DNA of 55,444 bases from a virus: the IMG/VR virus record IMGVR_UViG_3300021424_000039, positions 1 through 55,444 of that record. One strand, written 5' to 3'. Positions 7,492 to 14,843 of the stretch are shown in pieces. Within the stretch, counting starts at the first letter, position 1; every line of letters starts with the position of its first letter. A program made the translations under genes and the position numbers. The notes under the pieces are model-generated. The model was not told the origin of the DNA. It ran no database searches and saw nothing but the letters and a program-made list of their open reading frames with translations.

Positions 7492-7731
7492 TCAGGCGTA
7501 CGACAGAAATTTTTCGTAGACATTAAGGATGTCTCGCAAGTGAAGTTGAGCGCTGTCACTGTAGGCGGCGTTCGAAAAATTAGGTTGCCAGGTGAAGGAG
7601 CCATCTACCAACTCTAGGTCGTCCGGGTCCACTCCCGCAAGTAGCGCAGCAGTAAATAATTCTGTTTCCAACCGGCGACGCGCAATTTCTCGTGCAGTAG
7701 TTTTTTGACTTTCCGTAATGATGAATTCCAT
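7492..7731 (-). CDS. Small LFTx4AGxDPD-motif protein (paralogue A), 79 aa
   Basis: A short, predicted helical protein with LFT at 25-27 and AGVDPD at 32-37. The same motif with identical spacing occurs in the 82-residue product at 11688, and each lies immediately upstream of a 2OG oxygenase gene. The C-terminal halves also align loosely (LRDILNVYEKF versus REQFVNILEALEK). There is no catalytic motif. A specificity, chaperone or substrate-presenting partner of the adjacent oxygenase, or a precursor peptide that is itself modified, are possibilities; both are inference. Confidence 0.75.
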   Translation of the reverse strand: MEFIITESQKTTAREIARRRLETELFTAALLAGVDPDDLELVDGSFTWQPNFSNAAYSDSAQLHLRDILNVYEKFLSYA

Positions 7732-7743
7732 ATCAAACCCCTA

Positions 7744-8556
7744 TCAATCTCGTCTCATGATTTTAAACAAAGATGTTTTTTCTGGTTTGGCTAATTCAGA
7801 GTCTACATCTCTTTGCAATTTTTTGTATTTACTTTTCTGGTTGAGCGGCATGAATGCCCCGCCGAACCCTCTGTGCTTGAGGAGGTCGTAAGACCTTGAA
7901 TTGCCCCACAGGATTTCCGATTCCTTGCTTCTCTTAAATGGAATAACGTGCCACATGGGGCGCCCTATTTCAAGTTCGAAAGGCTCGTCCCCCAGCACAC
8001 TAATGACCATATGGGCGGAGTGATAGTAGTCTGTATTGACCACCGCCGGAAGCATTGTGTAATTTGGATCGGGGTCCCAGAGCGGGGGCAGAAACAGGGA
8101 TGACCAACCCGGTGGAGTTTTTATTTTCCAGGGATTGATGACCTTGATGTAGTTTGATTGTTGAAGTTTACGTGCCCTGGAAACAGGGCATTCTCCTGTT
8201 TGCGAATATGAGAAACCCTCAATCAAAAATTGTTGACAGTCGCGCGTCAGGTCAAACTGTGCTTCCCAATTCCTGCCGTTCAATGACGGACGAATCATCA
8301 ATTTGGCCCACAGTGGAATGGTAAAGCCTGTTGCAAGATAATCAGACGTGCCGGAGCACCGCTTGATGCTTCCCTCGGCGCCGCTGAGTTCCTTCCACCA
8401 CTGAGGCCAATTTCCTGTATTGACGTATGGGCGACATGAGTCGTCCATTAAATTAGGGTCAGGACAAGACAGCAACACTTGATTCTTTTTTAATTTAGGC
8501 AAATCATCAAAAACTTCTGGATTAACTATTTGCAGTTGCTTTGAGCGCCTGGGCAT
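7744..8556 (-). CDS. Halogenase-companion protein, 270 aa (DUF6065-like by recollection)
   Basis: A soluble protein overlapping the end of the halogenase gene by 35 bases. Visible blocks include VLLSCPDPN, a Trp-rich segment (NWPQWWKEL), TGFTIPLWAKLMIRP, INPWKIKTPPGWSSLFLPP and PMWHVIPFKR. The pattern of an 'I-P-W' strand core followed by PPGWS is reminiscent of DUF6065-type proteins found beside phage and bacterial tryptophan-halogenase-like genes. That assignment is from memory and unverified. No known catalytic motif is seen. Coupled translation suggests it works with the halogenase. Confidence 0.7.
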   Translation of the reverse strand: MPRRSKQLQIVNPEVFDDLPKLKKNQVLLSCPDPNLMDDSCRPYVNTGNWPQWWKELSGAEGSIKRCSGTSDYLATGFTIPLWAKLMIRPSLNGRNWEAQFDLTRDCQQFLIEGFSYSQTGECPVSRARKLQQSNYIKVINPWKIKTPPGWSSLFLPPLWDPDPNYTMLPAVVNTDYYHSAHMVISVLGDEPFELEIGRPMWHVIPFKRSKESEILWGNSRSYDLLKHRGFGGAFMPLNQKSKYKKLQRDVDSELAKPEKTSLFKIMRRD

Positions 8557-9997
8557 GGTCCACCAATTTCTGTTGAATGAGTTCCAATGATATTTGTGAA
8601 ATATTCTTTCTAGAGGACTGACGAGAATTGTATGCGTCTAGTTGTATTGATGCAATCTCCTTGTTGAGCACCCCCTGGCCCTGGGCCACATGCCACAAAT
8701 GTGCTGCACCAAATAATTCAAATCCCGTTGAGGGTATGTCGTGATGCTCAGGGCACCTGGTGTTCCACAATTCAAGAAGGTGCGCCAACAACTCCGGTTT
8801 TTCTGCCTTTTGCTGTTCCGCCCACATCGGTGTGTCGTCTCTGTCTGAAATATAGTGGAGTGAAATCATGCATAGAATATTTTCCATAATAGAATCCATG
8901 ACACGGTGATATTCCTTGACTCCGTATGTTTTCTCACGCGAGAATGTTGGAAGGTATGAGCAAATAAGCCTGGCCTGTTGAATCGTAGTAGAAATTGATG
9001 TTGCCTCAAGCGGTTCAACAAATCCTGCAGCCAATCCAACTGCGACACAATTGTTTTTCCAAGTTGTTTTGAAGTACCCCGATTTGAAAGAAAGCGTTTT
9101 CGCTGGCTCTATTTCAAACCCGTGAGTGTCTGAAGCCTCTTTAACCGCCTCATCGACCGAGCAGAAATCTGATGAAAAAACATAACCATTACCGCGGCGT
9201 TTCTGGGTTGGAATTTCCCACATCCAACCATTTTTTAATGCCCTAGCGCGTGTATATGGGCGTATCTGACCCGACGGGCACGATGGCGTTGGGAACGCGA
9301 CTGCGCTATCACATGGGAGATACTTGCGATATGAAACAAAATTATTTTCCGAAATTGTGCTCAATATTTCACGACTGAACCCTGTTGCGTCGATAAAAAA
9401 GTCACCCTCAATTACACCCGGGTGCGAATCAATTTGTATGTGCTGAATAAACCCATGCTCATCTGCTCTGACATCTGTTACATTCGCATCAATAAAATAA
9501 ATCTGCCTCTGTTTTGCAATCTGCGTCAGAAACAAGTTCAGTTTAAATGTATCGAAATGATATTGATTTGTTCCGAGATGCGTCTTGTCTCCGGCATCAA
9601 TAATTTTGTTATCTATCAAACCGCGCCACGAGAATACGCTCGTTAGGGGCCAGCCATTCTCTAGCGCATGGGCGTAGCCGCCCCAGAAAGTCCCCGCACT
9701 TAAGCCCGTCCCACCCACGCTATGGAAATAGTCTGGCGTATGATTCGTCCAATTTTCGTATCTGATGCCGTACTTGTGCGTAATGTCGGCATTTCTTATC
9801 ATGTCATGAACATCGATGCCGATGATTTCTTGAAAAAGACGCCAATGCTCTGTGGAGCCCTCGCCCACGCCCACGATGCCTATCGCGCTAGAGGAAACAA
9901 CAACAACCTTATAGTCTGTAAAAAGAGTTTTTATTATAAGTGCGGTTACTAATCCTGCGGTCCCCGAACCAGCGACCACTATTGTCTTGTTTTTCAT
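8522..9997 (-). CDS. Flavin-dependent halogenase (tryptophan halogenase family)
   Basis: 491 residues, near the usual length (about 500-540). An FAD-binding Rossmann motif GSGTAG (10-15) and second FAD motif GVGEGS (43-48) are present. The catalytic Lys falls at K75 in HKYGIRYENW (Lys79 of PrnA). FFIDATGFSR (200-209) marks the FAD domain. The family hallmark GWMWEIP (GWxWxIP) is at 257-263, and GFVEPLEAT places the catalytic Glu at E331 (Glu346 of PrnA). Such enzymes use FADH2, O2 and halide to make HOX, which is passed to the Lys. The ATG overlaps the previous stop (ATGA). No flavin reductase is encoded nearby, so host FADH2 is needed. A marine cyanophage halogenase (VirX1) is a precedent. 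Substrate unknown. Confidence 0.95.
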   Translation of the reverse strand: MKNKTIVVAGSGTAGLVTALIIKTLFTDYKVVVVSSSAIGIVGVGEGSTEHWRLFQEIIGIDVHDMIRNADITHKYGIRYENWTNHTPDYFHSVGGTGLSAGTFWGGYAHALENGWPLTSVFSWRGLIDNKIIDAGDKTHLGTNQYHFDTFKLNLFLTQIAKQRQIYFIDANVTDVRADEHGFIQHIQIDSHPGVIEGDFFIDATGFSREILSTISENNFVSYRKYLPCDSAVAFPTPSCPSGQIRPYTRARALKNGWMWEIPTQKRRGNGYVFSSDFCSVDEAVKEASDTHGFEIEPAKTLSFKSGYFKTTWKNNCVAVGLAAGFVEPLEATSISTTIQQARLICSYLPTFSREKTYGVKEYHRVMDSIMENILCMISLHYISDRDDTPMWAEQQKAEKPELLAHLLELWNTRCPEHHDIPSTGFELFGAAHLWHVAQGQGVLNKEIASIQLDAYNSRQSSRKNISQISLELIQQKLVDHAQALKATANS

Positions 9998-10686
9998 TTT
10001 TTGACCACAAATGTGAAGCCTGTTGCTAGGGGAACATGAAATAGATACTTGTCGTCGTCCTCGGTCAGGCGCGACAGATACTGGAAATAGGGGTGCCTCT
10101 CCTTCAGCGCATACAGTGCCCCAAAATCATTGACGGTATTGAGAATCATAAGTGAGTTCTGCGCAAGTTTTTCCCAGGCACTGTCAATAATTGAGAAATC
10201 ATGGCTCATCATCTCGGTGTCAACAAAAAACACATCATAGTCAGTATCAATCACCCCACTCGCAAAATCTTGCATAGAGATGATGTGATCGTCCGGAATT
10301 TGCGCACCTATATATTGCTCCAAATAATCAATACTTGTTGTATTGACATAGTCTACGCGGGGAACAATTTCATTGAGCGTTGCAGCAAGAACATAATTCA
10401 TGCCACAGAATAATAATTTAGAAGGATTTTTAATCCTTACGATTATTTCCACAATGGAGCGACTCAAAATTTCTATATCCATTGTTGAGCCCGTGAGATT
10501 ACCTGGGTCAAGCCAATTTAGTTGGACGGAAAATCCAATAGCAGAACGACTTCTGTCCACGCCTGTTTCAACTTCTGACTGCAGAAACTGCGCATTTTTT
10601 GCGACAACAAGTGCCTTGTCTATTTCTGAGGAAGCCGTATGAGATAGCAGGTTTGCAAATTGGAAAACACCATAATTATCACTCAT
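9994..10686 (-). CDS. Rossmann-like protein, possible SAM methyltransferase
   Basis: 230 residues. The central part has alternating strands and helices like a class I methyltransferase: KLLFCGMNYVLAATL (strand 1 with a reduced Gly motif), VDYVNTTSIDYLEQY, IISMQDFAS and YDVFFVDTEMM (strand 4), then SLMILNTVNDFG. The canonical GxGxG is not clear, so SAM binding is uncertain. It could be another nucleotide-binding or structural Rossmann protein. The start overlaps the upstream stop by 8 bases and its stop overlaps the halogenase ATG, so it is part of the same translational unit. Confidence 0.72.
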   Translation of the reverse strand: MSDNYGVFQFANLLSHTASSEIDKALVVAKNAQFLQSEVETGVDRSRSAIGFSVQLNWLDPGNLTGSTMDIEILSRSIVEIIVRIKNPSKLLFCGMNYVLAATLNEIVPRVDYVNTTSIDYLEQYIGAQIPDDHIISMQDFASGVIDTDYDVFFVDTEMMSHDFSIIDSAWEKLAQNSLMILNTVNDFGALYALKERHPYFQYLSRLTEDDDKYLFHVPLATGFTFVVKK

Positions 10687-10948
10687 TTTCTATTCTCCAT
10701 TTGAGAACATGAAACAGGTACCAAAAGCGCCTCAATGACATTTGATTTCTGCGCAATTCGGCGTGCCGTTCGATTGCTATGGGTGAATTTTGGTCATGAC
10801 CGGCCGCCCCATATACATTGCTACAGGCTTCCTGTAGGTCGTTTAGGGTAACATCAGCAATGTCTTCAAGGTCAAAACCGAGTGTTGCAAAAACTATTGC
10901 TAGTTGCTCCTGGGCATAATTGAAATCGTCTTGCAAGTTATAGCCCAT
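10679..10948 (-). CDS. Small helical protein, 89 aa, distantly like the LFT/AG-DPD proteins
   Basis: I start at the ATG at 10948 (MGYNLQDDF), which leaves an 11-base overlap with the 53-residue gene upstream; the frame's first ATG at 10963 would extend the overlap. The segment EQLAIVFATLGFDLEDI resembles EQLFTCLIIAGLDPDSV of the 82-residue protein, suggesting a third, diverged member of that small family. The C-terminus is basic and Trp-rich (RRFWYLFHVLKWRIENE). It lies upstream of the methyltransferase-like and halogenase genes. Function unknown. Confidence 0.68.
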   Translation of the reverse strand: MGYNLQDDFNYAQEQLAIVFATLGFDLEDIADVTLNDLQEACSNVYGAAGHDQNSPIAIERHAELRRNQMSLRRFWYLFHVLKWRIENE

Positions 10949-11099
10949 TGTTCTCGTCCTCAATTACAAAAACTATAGGTTGGTCAAGCATTGCGCAGGA
11001 AATAATGATTTCATCAGGTGTTTTGTAGCGACTCGTAATCGGGTCAAAATCAAAATCACCAAATTGCTCAGCGTTTGGGTCCCTGGGTTCTGGTGTCAT
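10938..11099 (-). CDS. Very small acidic protein, 53 aa
   Basis: Fills the space between the oxygenase at 11096 and the 89-residue gene. The ATG at 11099 overlaps the oxygenase stop as ATGA, and the frame MTPEPRDPNAEQFG...CAMLDQPIVFVIEDENNGL ends at 10938, overlapping the next ATG by 11 bases. It is acidic, soluble and shows no known domain. Its overlaps on both sides, matching the habit of this cassette, are the main evidence that it is real. Confidence 0.65.
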   Translation of the reverse strand: MTPEPRDPNAEQFGDFDFDPITSRYKTPDEIIISCAMLDQPIVFVIEDENNGL

Positions 11100-11686
11100 C
11101 GGAACCACGTCACCAGAGAATATTTTACGGTTTCATCTTTTTCGCCTACGGGCTCAGCGATGTGTAGATACGGATAATTTGATGGGAACATAATTACACT
11201 CCCTGCTCGTGGCTCAATATTTACATTAAAGCGGGGGAATACTAGATTGCCTCCAGTGAAATTGTCGTTCAGAAAAGCAACCAGACTCAAACTTCGTGCG
11301 TTGCTTCTGAAGTGGTCATGGTGGGCGTGATACTCGGCGCCGCCGCCATACTTGAGCACGCGATACCCTTCGTCTGCTTCTAGGCTCAACTCAAAGATAT
11401 TTCTGTAGTCCCATACAATCGGGTCAATTTTTTCCCAGATTTTCCGCCACTCGGAAACAAGAGGAATCATTCGTTCGACGCGGACCTCATCAGAGCCCAG
11501 GGGTGCTAATTCGCAGCCCAATGATGTTCTCATGTTGGAAATCTGCCCTTCACCAGTGGCGGACTTTTCCCATCGCACATATCCCCAAGTCTGGGAGCAC
11601 TCTTCTTCAAGGAGTTTAATGAAATTATCAGCGTCAAAAATATTGTCATACTGGCAAATTGCGACGGCGTGCTCTTTAAATTTCAT
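11096..11686 (-). CDS. Prolyl-hydroxylase-like 2OG-Fe(II) oxygenase (copy 3)
   Basis: I use the ATG at 11686 (MKFKEHAVAI), 1 base past the upstream stop; an in-frame ATG at 11719 would overlap that gene by 32 bases. The 196 residues include GYRVLKYGGGAEYHAHHDHF with HxD (H122, D124), LSLVAFLNDNFTGGNLVF, GSVIMFPSNYPYLHIAEPV with distal His (H175), and KYSLVTWF with K188 in the 2OG-binding place. This is the typical P4H-like layout for protein or small-molecule hydroxylation. A small LFTx4AGxDPD gene precedes it directly, as for the oxygenase at 6793. Confidence 0.9.
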   Translation of the reverse strand: MKFKEHAVAICQYDNIFDADNFIKLLEEECSQTWGYVRWEKSATGEGQISNMRTSLGCELAPLGSDEVRVERMIPLVSEWRKIWEKIDPIVWDYRNIFELSLEADEGYRVLKYGGGAEYHAHHDHFRSNARSLSLVAFLNDNFTGGNLVFPRFNVNIEPRAGSVIMFPSNYPYLHIAEPVGEKDETVKYSLVTWFR

Positions 11687-11687
11687 G

Positions 11688-11936
11688 TCACTCAGCGATT
11701 CTCGCGCGAATTTGTTCAAGTTTTTCCAATGCCTCTAGAATATTGACGAACTGTTCACGCAAACCCAAGTTTTCCTCGGAGATGTCCGTCAGTGGATTAA
11801 GGGTCTCCATATCAACTGAATCTGGGTCCAATCCGGCGATGATAAGGCATGTAAACAACTGCTCCTTAAGACCCCCTACCCGTAGGTCAATTGCTGCCAA
11901 CTTACGCTCTTGACTCAGTGTGTCAAAAAATCCCAT
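11688..11936 (-). CDS. Small LFTx4AGxDPD-motif protein (paralogue B), 82 aa
   Basis: A helical protein with LFT at 27-29 and AGLDPD at 34-39, matching the 79-residue protein at 7492 in spacing, and a Leu-rich amphipathic C-terminus (VNILEALEKLEQIRARIAE). It lies 4 bases after the 148-residue gene and 1 base before the oxygenase ATG. There is no catalytic residue pattern. The recurrence of the pair 'small LFT/AG-DPD protein, then oxygenase' suggests a dedicated partner protein. Confidence 0.78.
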   Translation of the reverse strand: MGFFDTLSQERKLAAIDLRVGGLKEQLFTCLIIAGLDPDSVDMETLNPLTDISEENLGLREQFVNILEALEKLEQIRARIAE

Positions 11937-11940
11937 TATT

Positions 11941-12387
11941 TTATCTCCTTGGTTCGTCCTGTACTGTAACTACATTCTTGCACATCTCAGCACCGTTCCG
12001 CGTACTTATAACGACATAGTTGCCGGGTTTGGGAAATCTGTGTTTCACAACAATCCGATGCTCTTCTATAATGTCCGGCACCATCTCACCCACGACCCGC
12101 TCAATGTCGTCATCATCATCTATTTCCATAAGAATCAATTTTATTTCTTTACACGATTCAAAATCATCTACCATAGTAAAAACAAACAATTGATTTACGC
12201 CAATCGGGGAGTTACACTCAACATATTTTTCGACGGGGATAGAAAGCAAGGTCACCCGAGAATCATCAAAATCTAAAGTTTTTGTTCTGGGGGAATGCCC
12301 ATTTAGTATTGGCAAAACCCATAGACGAGCAAGTTTTGACGCCTCTTCAGCCATTGAATCGTCTGGACAAAAAATGACTCGGTCCAT
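11941..12387 (-). CDS. Hypothetical protein, 148 aa
   Basis: A soluble protein with a beta-rich C-terminal portion (HRIVVKHRFPKPGNYVVISTRNG) that resembles an Ig/PKD-like strand pattern, and an acidic middle (MEIDDDDDIE). Its ATG overlaps the stop of the His-rich fibre gene (TAATG), linking the fibre genes and the enzyme cassette in one translational string. No family is recognised. A role in assembling or decorating the fibre upstream is possible by position. Confidence 0.75.
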   Translation of the reverse strand: MDRVIFCPDDSMAEEASKLARLWVLPILNGHSPRTKTLDFDDSRVTLLSIPVEKYVECNSPIGVNQLFVFTMVDDFESCKEIKLILMEIDDDDDIERVVGEMVPDIIEEHRIVVKHRFPKPGNYVVISTRNGAEMCKNVVTVQDEPRR

Positions 12388-14069
12388 TAGATATCAACGA
12401 CTTTTGTAAAGGGGAAGTTGCTGTGGCTCATCTGCGTGTTGGCTGTTCCGGCGTTGCGCGCAATAACTATAACGCCTCCATCCTTGCCGGTCTCTCCAGT
12501 TGAGCCGGAACTTGCTGTGCCTGCCGTTCCCCCGGCACCCCCAGGGCCACCCGGCCAATTTGGATGCGGAGTCGCGGACGGATTCGCAAAGGGATTGCTG
12601 CCCGTTGAGCCAGCAGGATGGTTTGACGCGGGGTGAGGGAAAACACCTGCGTTGTGTCCTGAGTTCCCGGGGTGCGCCGCAACATAATTAAGTCCGTGAC
12701 CCGCGTTGTGGTGCCCAGGGTGAGAGCCCGGGCCGTGGGCGTGGTGGCCGTGCCCAGAGTTGTGATTACCGGCGTGATGCCCAGAGGGGTGATGATGTGA
12801 ACCGTGCCCAGGGTTGTGAGTACCGCCGTGATGTCCAGGCCCATGAGGATGTGTACCGTGCCCAGCGTTGTGCCCTTTGCCCTGCGGATTGGCATTGTGG
12901 TTAGTATGAGCGCTATGGGGTCCATTCGCAGGGTGGGGGCCAACATTATATCCAGGCCCATGATGAATGGCATTGCTGTGTCCGTTGTGGTTAGTAGTAA
13001 TATTATGGGGCCCATTCGAAGGGTGAGAGGCATGATGCGTTCCACTCGGATGATGATGAGCATTGCTGGTTGCGTTGTGTTGCAGGTGAAAGCCAGTTCC
13101 ATTGGGACCATGAGACCCGGTGGTATGTCCAGGCCCATGATTTACATGGTTGTGGTTCGCGTTGTGAATCGCTGGGAGAGGTCCGCCCGCATTGTGAGCG
13201 ACGCCGGGGTGTGACTCTGGAATTGAGTTATTAAATGGGGTTCCGGTGTGGGCATTAAAACTATGAGGACCATTCGCCGGGTGAGGCACACTCCCTGCGG
13301 GGTGTCCTCCAGCATTGTGGCTTGCGGGCCGAGTCGGCGCGGATGTTCCTGGGTTGCCAGCAGAACCAGCAGTGGCGGCGCTTCCCGCTGAACCCGCCAA
13401 ACCCCTACTTACAATCGTGCCGGACCCAGCGAGAGTCTTGGTAACTACGATGACTAGACCACCGCCAAGACCGCCTGAGCCTCCAGCCCCTGCGGTGGCT
13501 GCAGTTCCAGGGTTCCCGGCGTTTCCGATACCACCGGGCTCACCCGCGCTCGCGCCAGGAAAAACACCCAAAGGACCAGCGCTACCAGCACTACCAGAAC
13601 CCGCGTTAGAAATAATTGCTCCAGCACTGCCTGCTGCCCCAAGTGAACCAGAACCAATTTTAGTTATAGTGCCGGCTGCGGTAATAAACCATCCAGCAAG
13701 TGCGTCGTCCAAATCGTTCAGCGCAGAAGTATCAATAGAATTTGTACTATCCCCCCAAGCGCTGTTCGGATTGAGTGAGCCTTGTCTGCCAGCAATAGTG
13801 CCGCTACCATCAGAAATGTTTGCCGCCGTAGCCGTGGGGAAACCGATTACTCCATTATTAGTTAATGTTCCTTGTACGAAAATACGAAAACCGTTAGTAA
13901 CAAGCACTCCACCGGAATCAACGGTCAGAGAGGAGTAGTACATATCCCGTATGAGGTGTACTGTTGTGCCATTAGTAATGGTGACAGAGCCGTCTAGTCC
14001 TGTGCCAAAAATGGAGTCTCCGCCAGTTCTCTGAACTAATGATTTATTTATTTTTCTGACCGCGCCCAT
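12387..14069 (-). CDS. Histidine/glycine-rich fibre protein, 560 aa
   Basis: The N-terminal part (about 1-190) resembles the neighbouring 256-residue fibre protein (DGSVTITNGT..., NGFRIFVQGTLTNNGVIG), followed by Gly/Ala-rich sequence with VIVVTKTL strands. Residues about 249-505 are an extreme low-complexity domain of H, G, N and P (for example GHGTHPHGPGHHGG) with about 57 His in about 270 residues. The C-terminus (GETGKDGGVIVIARN) closes the Gly-rich fold. It is probably a tail fibre or adhesin with a polyglycine or collagen-like rod. Dense His and HxH patterns could bind Fe, Zn or Ni, as HxH sites do in some fibre tips; this is inference. Confidence 0.82.
   Translation of the reverse strand: MGAVRKINKSLVQRTGGDSIFGTGLDGSVTITNGTTVHLIRDMYYSSLTVDSGGVLVTNGFRIFVQGTLTNNGVIGFPTATAANISDGSGTIAGRQGSLNPNSAWGDSTNSIDTSALNDLDDALAGWFITAAGTITKIGSGSLGAAGSAGAIISNAGSGSAGSAGPLGVFPGASAGEPGGIGNAGNPGTAATAGAGGSGGLGGGLVIVVTKTLAGSGTIVSRGLAGSAGSAATAGSAGNPGTSAPTRPASHNAGGHPAGSVPHPANGPHSFNAHTGTPFNNSIPESHPGVAHNAGGPLPAIHNANHNHVNHGPGHTTGSHGPNGTGFHLQHNATSNAHHHPSGTHHASHPSNGPHNITTNHNGHSNAIHHGPGYNVGPHPANGPHSAHTNHNANPQGKGHNAGHGTHPHGPGHHGGTHNPGHGSHHHPSGHHAGNHNSGHGHHAHGPGSHPGHHNAGHGLNYVAAHPGNSGHNAGVFPHPASNHPAGSTGSNPFANPSATPHPNWPGGPGGAGGTAGTASSGSTGETGKDGGVIVIARNAGTANTQMSHSNFPFTKVVDI
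12560..13325 (-). repeat. His/Gly/Asn/Pro-rich degenerate coding repeat
   Basis: The DNA here is a mosaic of short degenerate units encoding H-N-A-G-H, NGPHS and HHPSGHH-like peptides, with nearly identical segments such as those around 12895-12960 and 12975-13030 (PANGPHS/PSNGPHN). Because of the composition, other frames also stay open for 136-223 codons; those are not genes. Repeats of this type can expand and contract by recombination. Confidence 0.8.
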
Positions 14070-14071
14070 CG

Positions 14072-14842
14072 CTAAACAACCTGTGAATAAATTACGGTTC
14101 CCGAGTTGCAGCCAGTTCCGCCAGTAACATCCGTCGATACGCTGGGATGTATGACAGAAGCGGAAGAGATAACAATAATTACTCCTCCCCCGCCCCCGCC
14201 CGAGCCAGGAGTTCCGGGCGCTCTAATTTGTGCCGTTCCTCCGGCAACACTGATGTACCTCGCGGCGAGAATTACGACACCACCACCTATGCCAGCAAAA
14301 CCGCCGGCCCCTCCGCGCAAAAAAGTAGGTGTAGTTGATGTGCCGGTAACGGAATATCCACGAACAGACTGATTTGGTTGGTAGTAGAAGTTTGTTCCCC
14401 CCGTAGCCGCGGTCGGAGCGGTGGCGGTCTGCGTTGCACTTGAGCCCCCAAGACTGTGAGTCACCGCAGTCGCAATTCCGCCACCCTGTTGTATTGAGCC
14501 AGCAGTGGAAAACCCTATTGTATAACCGATGGTTGAACCATTATTCAATGTCAGAAGATTTTGAACGAAGATGCGGTATCCGCCGGGGTTAAGTCGAACG
14601 CTTGCAGAAAGAGTTAGATTGTAAAAAAACAGGTCCCTTGTTGCCGTGTAAATGGATGACGCTGGAGCCATACCAAGGACAGTAGTTGACCCATCTAGCG
14701 TCTGGCTGCCGTCAACAGATGAGCCGTATACGGAGTCGGGGGCGTCAAGGAATGCACTTAAATTAGAGTTCGCTTTTGATGTTGTTGATGGTCCAGAGAC
14801 GACGCTCAAACCACCTCCATTGACAAAAAAGAACTTACCCAT
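14072..14842 (-). CDS. Glycine-rich fibre protein, 256 aa
   Basis: Paralogous over its first half to the His-rich fibre downstream: DGSQTLDGSTTV, ATRDLFFYNLTLSASVRLNPGGYRIFVQNLLTLNNGSTIGYTIG. The second half is Gly/Ala-rich (GGAGGFAGIGGGVVILAARY, GTPGSGGGGGGVIIVISS), a pattern known from phage fibre tips that fold as polyglycine helices or beta prisms. It sits 2 bases before the next fibre gene. It is likely a virion tail or head fibre component; the receptor is unknown. Confidence 0.78.
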   Translation of the reverse strand: MGKFFFVNGGGLSVVSGPSTTSKANSNLSAFLDAPDSVYGSSVDGSQTLDGSTTVLGMAPASSIYTATRDLFFYNLTLSASVRLNPGGYRIFVQNLLTLNNGSTIGYTIGFSTAGSIQQGGGIATAVTHSLGGSSATQTATAPTAATGGTNFYYQPNQSVRGYSVTGTSTTPTFLRGGAGGFAGIGGGVVILAARYISVAGGTAQIRAPGTPGSGGGGGGVIIVISSASVIHPSVSTDVTGGTGCNSGTVIYSQVV

Positions 14843-14843
14843 T

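Noticed and set aside
12467-13138. 223-codon alternative leftward frame inside the His-rich gene
   Set aside because: Composition artefact of the same repeats; no start context and wholly nested in the fibre gene.
13315-13938. 207-codon rightward frame opposite the Gly/His-rich fibre
   Set aside because: Pro/Ala-rich sequence is the reverse complement of Gly/Ala codons; the leftward gene has the tight overlaps and fits its neighbours.
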